Positions 24,201 through 33,752 of a DNA stretch of 64,000 nucleotides are shown here, piece after piece. How positions within the stretch are numbered: position 1 is the first letter of the stretch; the number at the start of each line of letters is the position of its first letter. Below the pieces are notes generated by a model that saw only the letters and a program-made list of their open reading frames with translations, searched no databases and was not told the DNA's origin. Source of the DNA: Acanthaster planci (taxonomy: Eukaryota; Echinodermata; Asteroidea; Valvatida; Acanthasteridae); NCBI RefSeq assembly GCF_001949145.1, contig NW_019091361.1, positions 1,652,866 to 1,716,865 on the forward strand, written 5' to 3'. The position numbers and the translations under genes are program-made.

Positions 24201-26794
24201 CATAATAATGTAAGCTGACTTTTATGTACCTCGAAGAAAGGTCTACAAGGCATGTTGACTACAACACTGAGTCTAGTGCATGCTATCTTCTGGCAGTTTT
24301 ACATTTTTGAAAAACACTTATCAGTTGAAATCCAATAAGTGTGAAACCGAAACCTGCCAATGACTTTATTTATTATGTACGACTTTCGTAATAATTTCAA
24401 GGAATTGACTGTGTCCTTCGCCACAGAAAGTCCTTATTGATATTGTTTCCGTTTAATGGTGTGACAGTATACATGGTAACTTTTGGGATGTTTTATATCC
24501 TAGCAAGAATCTTTAGATCTGGCTACCAGCACTATTAGCGATGTTGTGCCTCTACTCATGGGTAGAGACCAACCCAGTGACATCATCGCTCAGGAAGTCA
24601 AGGCGGTTTCTCGCACTGGCAATGGTGTGAACCTCGTGATGGATTTCGCCGGCCTGACAAAGACTTTCGAAATCGGCCTTATGTCTCTGGATCTGGTAAA
24701 CATTCAACCTCTTATATATGAAAGAGATAGCTTGGGCTTACATAAAGAGACAGTCACCTGCAGGTCTTTGCATCGTTGCAAGAAAGAACAATATGCCGGC
24801 TTCAATGTTTCTGATGTTCTTCGGCAATTGCATTGTGGAATACCGTTATGTTAATTCATTGTTTTATACCATACCTTGTTCTCGATCCTCATTTGCTGAA
24901 ACGGGGTTCATATGGGGTTCACCAATTATAGGCAATGGCTTGAAACGTTTTTCGTCAACGTGAACTTAGATATGCATCACGAGATCGTGAGCCTGTAATT
25001 TCCGATTATCTTAATCGATTGCGTACTACACTCAAGTTTTTGACTGGTTATAGCCATTCCATTCGTCATTCTAGGCTATAAGGACCGGTATATAACATAT
25101 TGCTGATCCGCATACCTGTATTAAGTTTCCAGATACAATGAAGTACGGCGTTGCTTAGGTGCTTTATAAAATTACTGTGTCTGTTCAAAACAAGACAGGC
25201 ATTTAAGTAGAATGCGGTAGATAAGGTATCCTCTGTTAGATGTTAACATTATTAGCATCTGTACATTCTAGAATCACGAGGAAAACATGCAATTATTGTT
25301 CACATGGTTTGTGTAGCATCCCTTAATTACAAGTGCAGATTCATCCCGCAATGAAAAGCCCTTCAAGCAAGGCTTTTAACGATGACCCCTTTCATTTCAA
25401 AAGGTAACCCTGACAACGAGTTTCTCTGAAACTGTCATTCAGGTGTACGGGGACGTTTGAGAACCTGTATGAATCCAAGGAACGCCTTCGAATCCTCATG
25501 GTGGTCTCATCCACTTGAAACTCTCAAAGGCATACAACCTGAATACAAGCCACAGTTCATTTAGATTTCATTTTCCACTTCAAAATGAAAGTGGGCACCC
25601 ATGGCTCATGATGGCTGTGCTCCGCAGAAATTTCACCCAATAGTTACGTCACACCACTATAGTGTGGGCCTATACAGACAGGGAATTGTCAAATGAAACT
25701 GTGAGAACCCGAAGTTTTTGTATATGTTAATACACTTGTTGTTTAGCTGTTAATTGGGCTGTTCAGTACATACAGTTTAAAAGTAGAGTTGCAATTTCAG
25801 TCTTCCCTTTTCTGCATAAAATACCGGCTTTCAGGTTCACGTCGTAGAAAATAGAAATTTAATGACAGAGGGATGGGAATGCATGTATCACGTTGGCAAG
25901 CATTCTAACATGGCTGTTAGTTCTTGAATGAAAACAGAGAATTTCACACTACATTTTCGCGCAAAAGACGCCATTGTACATATAAGCGGGTGTCAGTTTT
26001 TTTCGTTCTGTCATTTCTCTCCGTCTTGTACACGCAGAATGGTCAGTACATCGCCATTGGACTCTTTGGTGGTGAGGCTCAGATTCCACTACCCAATTTG
26101 GTGTTGGCTAACATCACCCTGAAGGGCATCGCAATCGGAAGCCTGGACCAGCTCAAGCGACTGGTTGAACTCGTGCTCAAAAAGCCTGTAATTAGTATTG
26201 TAGGCCCAACTCTTTAACTGTTAAATGCACTCTGGGGATGGGAATCCTGTGTTGAGAGTCTGTATCACAAGTCGGAACAGGCCATTGCGTTCGAAAGCCG
26301 ATCACAAGTCACCCCACTTAAAAGATGGTCATGAGCTGTTCGACTGAATTTTGCAGGTGCAGTGCGTTGCCATTTTCGCCCCTTGCTCTTATACTTTGAC
26401 CTGTATAACTTATGAACAGACTGTAATGATTTCCCCTTTGATTGACTTACCATTTTGACTGGAGTACAGCCCTGCCTTTCAAGCTGGCAATTGCCAAACA
26501 CAATGATATCTGTATTTGTTTTTTTTCTCATGAACGAAGATTTAAAAGGGATGAGCCTTCTTAGTACTCAAAGCCACAGTTCCACTCTTCCTGCTATACA
26601 TAGGGTTGTGGAATTCATATTTTCCTCCTTTTCTTCACTAGTCCATATACGACAACCTGAAGTGCACCGTTTATCCACTGGAAGATGGCATCCAAGTCTT
26701 GGAGACACTGGCTGAGGGGAAGATGGTCGGACGGGCCGTACTGAAATGCAACAATGATGATGAGAAGCCTCTAGCAAACTTCACATCTAACTGA
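9226..26794 (+). CDS. Gene A: zinc-dependent alcohol dehydrogenase (MDR), 8 exons
   Basis: Predicted NAD(P)-dependent alcohol/aldehyde oxidoreductase, cytosolic by inference because no signal peptide is seen. Exons: 9226-9324, 17246-17354, 19069-19270, 20070-20230, 21522-21631, 24504-24695, 26038-26187, 26642-26794; all borders are GT/AG. The first ATG doublet (9226, 9229) gives 391 or 390 aa; numbering is from the second, which aligns with genes B and C. Catalytic-zinc ligands are Cys39 (GVCHSD), His70 (GHEIAG) and Cys166 (LPCSG). Structural-zinc cysteines are 105, 108, 111 and 119. The Rossmann motif GVGGVG is at 198-203. Oddities: Gly224 replaces the Asp/Glu seen at this place in the paralogues, Ser41 replaces Thr, and the C-terminal KPLANFTSN tail is unique. 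Assembly gap 21008-21520 lies in intron 4 and ends next to the exon 5 acceptor. Yeast ADH has comparable GVCHTD and KGQIVGR motifs. Confidence 0.92.
10850..11170 (+). repeat. Dispersed repeat Q, copy 1
   Basis: The part 11014-11170 matches the reverse complement of about 29845-30020. Shared words include CAGTTCCATGGCT, GTGTATAACTT and TTAATGAGCTCGGC. Both copies sit next to alcohol dehydrogenase copies or their introns. No coding potential is seen. Confidence 0.55.
11184..11393. mobile_element. Palindromic foldback element (long hairpin)
   Basis: The left arm (about 11223-11274) and right arm (about 11291-11345) are near-perfect reverse complements of each other, sharing GTTTGCAACGCGTTGGCCAA and AAAATCTGTCGACCC, around a 16-base loop. 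Weaker symmetry extends out to about 11184 and 11393. The two opposite-strand open frames across it encode nearly the same peptide, as a palindrome must. It looks like a small nonautonomous DNA element. Confidence 0.75.
12461..12666. repeat. 19-20 bp minisatellite, 11 units
   Basis: Tandem units follow the pattern CGTCGCATTTTTCGACNGG, varying between 19 and 20 bases. There are ten full copies and one partial. The unit length is not a multiple of three, so the overlapping open frames are unlikely to be real proteins. The upstream flank (GGTGTTCCATATGTGCCATC, 12438-12457) reappears inverted at 13747-13770. Confidence 0.9.
13681..13782. repeat. Inverted partner of the minisatellite, three units plus flank
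   Basis: This has three units of the form GCGACGCCNGTTGAAAAAT, in the opposite orientation to 12461-12666. They are followed by GATGGCACATATGGAACACC, the reverse complement (one mismatch) of the flank left of the larger array. Together the two arms bound a segment of about 1.35 kb (12424-13782), as if the minisatellite lies inside the terminal inverted repeats of one element and has expanded in only one arm. Confidence 0.8.
13905..14169. mobile_element. Foldback element with TACGTACGA-rich interior, copy 1
   Basis: Terminal inverted repeats of 20 bases, TTCTCTCCTCCTAGAGCTAA at 13905-13924 and its complement with one mismatch at 14150-14169, enclose an array of imperfect TCGTACGTACGA-type words separated by TTATATC- and TTAAATC-like spacers. 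The element is 265 bases and has no coding capacity. It is most simply a miniature inverted-repeat element. Confidence 0.8.
14473..14985 (+). pseudogene. Decayed C2H2 zinc-finger ORF, probably transposon-derived
   Basis: In one frame, 14512-14595 reads YACHRCAKSFGRKSNLQRRM followed by ENIHAEEE. It has the C-x2-C spacing, the Phe and Leu of a C2H2 finger and the last His, but Arg stands where the first zinc His should be. After a TAA at 14596 the same frame continues as an acidic Glu/Asp-rich stretch to TAG at 14680. Further downstream, fragments in shifted frames such as KALNRVIP and VKFDGLFQ (14945-15000) suggest the rest of the same protein. A finger followed by an acidic linker resembles proteins carried by invertebrate mobile elements; that assignment is from memory of the pattern and is uncertain. 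Confidence 0.5.
15115..15340 (+). repeat. Dispersed repeat S, copy 1
   Basis: Shared landmarks are a GAGCAGACGCACC start, CATTTTGTTGGTAGCGATGC in the middle, and GGAGCCTGCGTTGC then CTTGGTCTAGCTC at the end. Other copies are at 62740-62945 on the same strand, and at about 20700-20910 and 54560-54870 on the other. No coding potential is evident. Confidence 0.7.
15310..15730 (+). repeat. Dispersed repeat P, copy 2
   Basis: This matches the reverse complement of 4870-5480. It abuts repeat S copy 1, and a further related end lies at 16030-16100. The arrangement looks nested rather than tandem. Confidence 0.55.
18170..18460. repeat. Short-word repeat cluster (GGATC / CCAATTGG words)
   Basis: The words GGATCTGATCC, CCACCAATTGGGGGATC and GGTGGATC recur many times in both orientations within about 290 bases of intron 2 of gene A. 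GCGTTCCCATCTGATC on the left and ATTGGGAACGGGCTGAT on the right look like diverged terminal inverted repeats. Related words (GCGTTCCCACTTGAATTGGG, GATCCACCTTTTC) occur at 17527-17650. Many in-frame open frames across it are by-products. Confidence 0.65.
20700..20910 (-). repeat. Dispersed repeat S, copy 2
   Basis: Inverted copy of the family at 15115-15340. It carries GAGACCAAGAGAGGGCG, GTTACCAACAAAAT and CTCTTTTCAACTAATGAGGG. It lies in intron 4 of gene A, just left of the assembly gap. Confidence 0.6.
21008..21520. other. Assembly gap (513 N)
   Basis: An unbroken run of N lies in intron 4 of gene A. Real sequence resumes at 21521 with the last G of the exon 5 acceptor, so the coding sequence appears complete. 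The bases before the gap (about 20935-21007) resemble the inverted sequence at 13805-13860, so the gap probably covers repeat DNA. Confidence 0.97.
21835..22090. mobile_element. Diverged TACGTACGA-type foldback element, copy 2
   Basis: It has the same class of interior words (GTCGTACATTC, TTTACGTACGAGACACAAG, TTGTACGTAGT) and ends with CTCGAGGAGAGGGC, comparable to the right terminus of the element at 13905-14169. The left terminus is not clear, so the start is approximate. It lies in intron 5 of gene A. Confidence 0.5.
22815..23147 (-). repeat. Dispersed repeat R, copy 2
   Basis: Reverse complement of the family at 6995-7330. It includes GACCTCTTCACTAATAATTC, GCGGCAAGGAGTGTGAGCGG and ATCATAAGTAGTATAAACTAC. 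It lies head to head with copy 3. Confidence 0.75.
23365..23700 (+). repeat. Dispersed repeat R, copy 3
   Basis: Same orientation as 6995-7330, beginning GCACAGGTTGGCTCGAAGAAC and carrying CCGCTCACACCTCTTGCCGC. With copy 2 it forms inverted arms of about 335 bases, separated by about 217 bases, in intron 5 of gene A. Confidence 0.75.
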
Positions 26795-27038
26795 AGAAAT
26801 GTTGTTATTGAACCATTCTAACGGCACCTTTGTTTAAGACACTGAAAATACCTCAATCCGTCATTCCTCGGTTGCTTTGACGGTGAAGTTTATCCATGCA
26901 GTGCTTCTAGACCTGTAGTTTGTTTTCGGTTAGTGGGCTGAAAAATTCATTCCGGTCATAAAGTAATTACAATATGAATACTGAAATACATGTAGTTTAC
27001 TTTTGGGTATAACAATATTTGTGTGAGATTGTATTTCA

Positions 27039-27044
27039 ATTAAA
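27039..27044 (+). terminator. Candidate polyadenylation signal for gene A (ATTAAA)
   Basis: ATTAAA lies about 245 bases after the gene A stop codon. No AATAAA occurs between the stop and this point. It is the common variant hexamer, but there is no transcript evidence. Confidence 0.3.
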
Positions 27045-27219
27045 TAGAGTTAGTATTATAGGTAATGAACACGTATGAGAATGCTTTTTGTATCCAAAAC
27101 AAATTTTGAAAGTACTACTTGCGATTTTTCTTATGAGGCAGGATTTCAAAGCTTGGCAGTCGTGTGATGCTTCAAAAGCTTAGCAGATAAGTACTTACAC
27201 TGTATACGTTTTTGTAAAT

Positions 27220-28460
27220 ATTTACACATTTTGGGAAAATGGGTGAATCTGAAAATTTTTTACAACTTATTTCTCTAGTTGAAAATATATAGTTTTTCAT
27301 TGCCATGTCACAGACGGGATCGGCGGCAAAAAAGGCTTTTGGTCGATTGGGAGCTAAAATTAGAGTCTGGTGAAAAGACAACCAAAACAATGGGTGCTCT
27401 AATAGAAGTTCACGTCGAATGAAAAGCATTGCTTCGTAGATAGCCTTGTGTGCAGCAGCTCTAATTAAACTTGAACAGTGGTTCAAGACTCTAATACAAC
27501 ATTCATTTTCCATTGACAGACGAATTAAATGTTAAATGTTTTGTGCGTGTTGAAAGTAAATCTTTGTCACTTTTGTTTAATATTTCTGCTTTCTTCGTAC
27601 GAACAGCAGTGACATCATTCTATCTTTCCTTGTGAATGAACAGACTTTCACCTGGAACCAATGAGACGTTCACCTGTCTTTCAAAGCTTGTACGATAGAA
27701 GTGCCTGGAAAATCAGGGATTTGTGCGGTCAAAATGCCCGTTTAATTATCATTTAAGAAGTTTGAAAGTCCGGAAAGACAGAACTATTATGCGTACAAGC
27801 GTTTATTGATCAGTTTCCGAAGGTCTTCGCCTTTTTTTTGGGGGGGGGGAGATAGGCCATTGAATCATCCCCCACACTTTTTTGTGGTGAGCAAAAATTT
27901 AAAGTGGATTGTGAAGAATTTTTCTGAATCCCATCGAAAAATGCATTCAATATCACTAAAAAAAGGGCAAACAATTCGTCGGTCTTTTCACGAAGGGATG
28001 GATGTTTGATATCGCTAGAAAAAGATTTTTTGAGAGAATCGTATTTGGAGTTGGTCTCTATTTCAGACGCTCATTTCCCAGTGTTTAGCATGACATTGAC
28101 TTGAGTAATGTTACTACATGAAAGAGGGGATCTCAAATGCCACAAAATATTGAAAGAAGTCAACTACAATTGTATATTTTGAAAACAATCCCACTTAAAC
28201 ACCACTGATTCCTTGCTCTCCATGCTCCCTTAAATTTGCTCCCCCGACACCATTCATTTAATTACGTCTTCCAGACACATTTTCTGTACACGATCGTCCG
28301 ATCGTAGACGTTCTGTCAATCATGGACCCTGTCTTCCTCTTGTTTGACGTCCCCAACTTACTTTAAACGTGTACAATACGCATTGGCAGGGATTGTTTTA
28401 TTTGCGCATTGCAGCACCTCCAAACGTGACTTCCGGGTCACTGAAAGGCAAAAACGGAAA
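27220..28460. repeat. Second copy of the left-flank duplicated block
   Basis: It resembles 725-925 and 1340-2230 in the same order and orientation. Shared words include GACGGGATCGGCGGCA, AGGGATTTGTGCGGTCAAAATG, CTCTTGTTTGACGTCC and GCAGCACCTCC. A repeat M fragment (27826-28020) is inserted in it. No gene was recognised. Confidence 0.65.
27826..28020 (+). mobile_element. Repeat M, partial copy 3
   Basis: It carries a G run, ATTGAATCATCCCCC, GTGGATTGTGAAGA and AATATCACTA, as in 37131-37532. It starts directly after CTTCGCCTT of the surrounding duplicated block, so it inserted after the duplication or only in this copy. Confidence 0.55.
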
Positions 28461-29549
28461 TATCTGAAAGTAAAACAAAAATGCCTTTAACTCTAATGCA
28501 CATGCTGAGAAAATAAAACAACTTTTGGCTGCGTTTGGCATAGTTCAAGGTTCAGTAGAATAATTATTATGCACGGTGGACCATAGTATATGACGCAACC
28601 AAGGGGGACTAGATGGGTTTCACCCCCCAAGAAGTTATCATTTCTGGATAAAAAAAACAAAGATACCATAATACAAATACTGTTACATCTTAAACTACTG
28701 ATATAGCAGCACAACCCAGTCCCCGTGGTGCAACCAAGGTCAGCATCATGAGCTATTTTGAGGGTTAAGATGTTTCTAATCTCAATTTGGCAGCCAGCCA
28801 AACTCCTATCACTGATGAAATGAGAGTCAGGAAATAGCTCCACATGTAGCTTCGGTGTTTTAATATTTGGTCACACTGGATGATGATGTCATTGACATGT
28901 CGACCCTTTCCAACAAGGCTGCATCCGAATCTGTTGTCTAGAGCTAGGTCTAGGTCTTCCCTCCATTGGAAATGTGCGGAGACGCGGAGACAACAGACCT
29001 TGAAGGTCGTTTCGGACACGGCCCAAAGGCGCATTGCGTACAGAAAACTTGAGTTTTTTTAAAATAGGGTGTACGGGTCAGATACAGCACATTGCACACT
29101 TCATTATTTGCTTCTCGATGCAGTGTCTTAAATACTATTGACTGAGATTTTTTTCAGAATCCTGTCGTTACAGCATCCAAAATTAGAATGAGGCCATTTC
29201 AGACATTTTAAAGGTTAGTTCCTAGCTGTTTCCAACTAGCGCAGCTAGACCTAAAGTCAAATGATAAACATGACAGAAGTGTTCGTGTTTTCGGAGGATA
29301 AAAGCATATCAATTCTCTCCTTGTAACTGCTGCAGACAATAAGAACACGGTATGAGAAATCATTTACCCTTCCAGGATTTACTATTAAGGCTTTGCTTGA
29401 AAGTAGACCATAGACCTTTCCACAAAGGTGAGGTTTGTTTCGCTGCAACAGGCCACGCCCGTCTTTGACCGAGAATGGAGGATGGTACCCTAACATATCG
29501 CACAATTTTTTTATAGCTTACACAGAACGGAACCTTACTCATTTCTTTC

Positions 29550-29830
29550 ACCTCATGCGTTTTAAACGAACGAAAATTTTCAAGTTTTTATTTGACTCTC
29601 CAAAAATTACTCTCACACTAGAAATTAATAGCTATAGTAATTTCAGAGAGTTTTCCGAAGACCGCGAAAGTGACAAAAGTGCAAAAGCTGAGAGAAAATG
29701 GCGTTGAAATTTGTGCCCCTGTACGTTTTCAATGGGCTGCTCAAGCTTTTTGCCTCCAAATGCCATATATGCTCATGTGCACATAAATTGGATTCATTAG
29801 TGGAAGGGTCTATTGGAATGAGGCTGGAAA
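29550..29830 (+). repeat. Dispersed repeat R, diverged copy 4
   Basis: It shares CGTTTTCAATGGGCTGCTCA, GCCTCCAAATGCCATAT and ATTAGTGGAAGGGTCTATTG with 6995-7330. The 5' half is hard to align. It is followed by repeat Q copy 2 at about 29845-30020. Confidence 0.5.
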
Positions 29831-29844
29831 GATGCTTCTATCTA

Positions 29845-30020
29845 GGGATGCACCCTTGCAAAAAGGCCCGAAATCTGTCCGCCGAGCTCATTAATAAATA
29901 AAAGTTATACACTCAAAATAGTCTATATTAGAGGGTCCTGAGAGCCATGGAACTGGGGAATTGAAGAAATATCGCACTGAATCTCTGGGCCGGACTTAAG
30001 GCTTCCAATTCTTCCAATTT
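29845..30020 (-). repeat. Dispersed repeat Q, copy 2
   Basis: Reverse-complement match to 11014-11170, including GCCGAGCTCATTAAT and GAGCCATGGAACTGG. It lies between repeat R copy 4 and pseudogene 2. Confidence 0.55.
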
Positions 30021-30199
30021 ATTTGTAGCGATGCACCCCAAGATAGCTCGTGCTTTTGGCATGTCAATGGCCATTTGCACGCTTGACTGGTGATTGACAT
30101 TTACCATACTGACCTAACAAATTAATCCAAGCACAAGGACAGACGCCATCGGTCGGTCTTCTCCACGTTGGTTTCAAGGGTACCTAATTGGCTGTGACC

Positions 30200-30502
30200 A
30201 TGAAGTGCATCCAGGTATTAATCCGCGCCGGAGCCCCTGTTTTGTTTTGTTTTTCTTGTGTTTCTTTCGTGGGGATATGTTAAAGGGAGGGCGCTGCTTA
30301 GTGACGACACCGTTTGACGGCACCCTGCTTTAGGGTTGTGAAAATAAAATACGTTCTCCCTTCCTTTCCTTCAACAGTCCATATATGACAACCTGACGTG
30401 CAGCGTTCATCCACTGGGAGATGCCATCCAAATCATGGAGAAACTGGCCAAGGGACAGGTGGTTGGACGGGCCACACATTGAAGTGTAACGATGATGAGT
30501 AA
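30200..30502 (+). pseudogene. Alcohol dehydrogenase pseudogene 2 (exon 1 fused to intron 7 and exon 8)
   Basis: The ATG at 30200 begins MKCIQV and follows about 50 bases that resemble the gene A 5' flank. Exon 1 similarity stops near 30245, within the codons matching PLVL. From about 30255 the sequence instead matches intron 7 of pseudo-1 (TTAAAAGGGAGGG region, 6745-6765) and runs through an AG acceptor into exon 8 at 30378. Exons 2-7 are missing. Exon 8 itself has a two-base insertion after GRA codons, giving TGA at 30480-30482 instead of continuing to the homologous stop (TAA, 30500-30502). It cannot encode an enzyme: both zinc sites and the nucleotide fold are gone. Confidence 0.88.
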
Positions 30503-33500
30503 TCGCTGGCAAATCGAGAGAGTATTGTCGGCACTCTCACTGAAAACTCTCAACTTGTATGGGTGGCTAAAGTTTGCAGAAATATAACCTTTTGGCTGTT
30601 TTTCAATTTCTCATGAAATTCGTTCAAAATGGGCATTTGTTCCATTAATTTTAAAATATTGTTGAATTTTCATTTAGTATGTAGTAGTACGTGTTTTATA
30701 CTACGGTGTTCTGTTTGCTGCATTGGATTTTTTAGAACATTTTGTGAATTATCCTTGTAATGATTGACGGGATTATTCTTTTATCGAAATTGCCCGACTG
30801 CACCACCAAATGCTCTGCCACGTTACACATACGGACCCCTGCACTCCAGCTCATCGGGCGGTCCTCCCGTCACTTCAGGCCGCCGAAGGCTACTGGCATT
30901 GACTACATGTGGTGAAAGCGCCCTAGATTATGGAACGCCAAATGTACCAAAATATGACGTTATTCTATGAACGTAGTTTGAACATGTTTTCTTCCATGGA
31001 TTTTCATATGTATGAACTATTCATAACTACCCCAATCCAGTGTTCTCACTGGCTAAGACGCGGCCCCAAAAGTGAGCAGCTCCAGCGCCCAGCACCGATC
31101 ATTACCGAGCGGGCAGCTCCGGAGAAACAACTCCTTGAACGATCGTGTGTGTACAGCTCTGCTATGAATAACCTGTCTGTCACTCCCAAATAAATAGCTT
31201 AGATTTGGACGAGCTGTACTCTGATTATTGTTCTTGTAATGAACTTGCAATAGAGCAATATCCAGCCTCACTGGCAACAGAAGTTGTTCGTTGTAAATAT
31301 GGAGACAACGTAAATAATTCTTCAGAATAAATTAGTTACGTGTGTAAGTCAATCCCATGACTCTCTGTCATTCTGTTTGATAACGGTTCTCTACCCTGAG
31401 AGAGACGTTACAATTAGTTTTAGCAGCCACATATAGGAAAATCCCGACTGTGACGTCAAAAGAGCAGATCCTATGTATGAGCAGTCAGTTTAAGAAAATG
31501 TGACAAGAAAAATCCTCAATCTTTCGTAACATTAATGTCGAAGTCTGTTTGCTGTTTTTAGGTTTATGTGATTCCAGTCATGGTTTAAGACGACTTTAAC
31601 TTCAGTCTTTCAGTACATAAAGTGACATACGTCATGTATGTAGTAAGTACCTCGTGGTTATTTTTCTGCTTTTAAACACAAGAAAAAATTCCGTTTCAAA
31701 ATACTTTTGATGCTACAATACTGCCACATTTAAATTCGTATTAGCAATTTAAACGTTTTAGGAAATTTCATGAAAAGATAACGTAATTTTTAAATCTTTC
31801 ATCAATGTGATGAGATGCTTACTTTTTCGTGAAATTTGATTGTATCGATTTATTAGTCATAAATTACACCCTGTACCCTCTGAATGTTTGCTTTGCATAT
31901 TAGATGTGTCTAACTCTGACTGAAAATTATAATCACAAAACAAGCATATCGCTACCACCAAAATGAGCACTCCCAACCAATATGGCTATTTTCAACCATT
32001 GAGGGGTCCTTCTGCTAAAGGCGGAAATCACCTCCTATTGTGTCCGCCATACCTCAGATAGGGTAACTGGACGTCACAAATGGGATCAGGTCTCAAATCT
32101 ATAGATAGCACAGGACTGTATCTGTTGTAGGCTCCTCCCATGAAAATGGTGTTCTTTCGCTTTAGATGCCCCCCCCAAATTGTCAATTATTTAGAGGGTT
32201 CAAAGCGAAAGGAAATCTCATGGTTGACCTCTCTCTGTTATAAATTCTCGACAGCCTAATTGCATCAGTGCCTGCTGAGTTCTCTGAAACTAAAGAAAGC
32301 TAAAACCAAAGCGTTCGTTTTCTTTTGACGTTCATCTTCATACCGATGTGTTTGTTGGTTATTGTGTCTCAGTGAGTTGTTCAGCTATGCAATGATGCTG
32401 TGTATACGGAAAAATTGTTTTTCCGACACTGCTCCCGAAAAAAAATCTTAATTTAAGCGAAAAAATGGCCCAGATTGATACAAGATTTAAATAATATGGT
32501 CTTCGATAATAATATGGTGGGCTTTCTGATGTAAACAAAATCTGAAGTTTGCCAAATTCGAGGTGTTAAGGATAACCCTCACAATATCAGGTTTTGCTTT
32601 TCAAAGCATTACGACATCCAGCTTGCACACTATACAATGACACTGACTTACTTCCAATAAACATTCGTAATATTCAGTCATTTTCAGGATTGGCGGTTTT
32701 TTATTTTAAAAAATGTTTGAAAATCGAGTTTGTAATTTTAAATATTAAGTCAGATTTTGTTTTTATTAAAATCGGATTTTTCATTTCAAGACAAGTCGGA
32801 GACAAGTCGGCGTAATAAGCGTAAAAGCAAATTTAGTATGTTAATTTCTTTTATTCATTTCTTTTATAAACAAATGAATTTGGAATGAATTGAACAAATT
32901 TAATCAAGTAATTCTGATGAAAAACAAAAACCGCATTCAGTGTTGTCCAGTCACAGGTGCAGGCAGTATATAGCACCTTATGGACCCCCAGAGAAGACAG
33001 CTGCTCCGGGGATTTAGGTAAAAGGGTAAAGTACCAAATTTTACAGCAGTTGTAACAAAACCAGAGTTCCAAAGGAATTTGTTGACAAGAAACTAGTACC
33101 TAATAACCAATGAGTGAAAAAAAAATGAATCCATAAAGCTGTTTTAAATGTAAACATGTTAATTGAATTGAAAAATCCTGCCAACCCAGATTGTGTTAAC
33201 ACATGTACATGTACATTCAGATTTATGTTAAATACTTGGAAGGGAAGGACCCACGGGGTGAATTTGCTACTTAAAATGTACAAAAGCTGGAAAAATTACA
33301 AATCAGTTGGAAAACATTGAAATTACTAAATGTTTCGCCTTTCCCCCAAAATATCAATATGTTGGTTTTAACTCAGTGATTTAAAAAAATCATTTGATTG
33401 AATCACAATTTAACTCAAGGTGATTTAAATCGGCCCACCTTAGGCGTTTTCCATTTTCTTATAGACTGATATCCTTTTGAAATAAATTCGCAATGATTAT

Positions 33501-33752
33501 GATTTCTTGAAAATATGACACATCTTAGGCTGTGCAGACATTCATCATGTTTGATACTCTAAACGTTTACTCTGAATAGAAACACTTATTCACTGCTATT
33601 TTAAACAAAAGATGAAAAGGGGTTCTTCACAGACAGATGACTTGAGGAAACTCATATGATTAGGCAGATCTGGCCAGCGTTCCACTCAATAAATGTCGCT
33701 TTCATTATACCAGTGACGACAAGAGTTGTGGCTCTTCCCATTTCTGGCAAGG
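30503..33752. other. Convergent spacer between pseudo-2 and gene B
   Basis: No gene was recognised. The stretch 31480-31780 resembles 411-730, with the shared words TCTGTTTGCTGTTTTTAGG and ATGTGATTCCA. The rest is AT-rich with short open frames lacking motifs. The 3' UTR of gene B must lie at its right end. I did not find a clear AATAAA on the - strand within 500 bases of the gene B stop. Confidence 0.4.
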
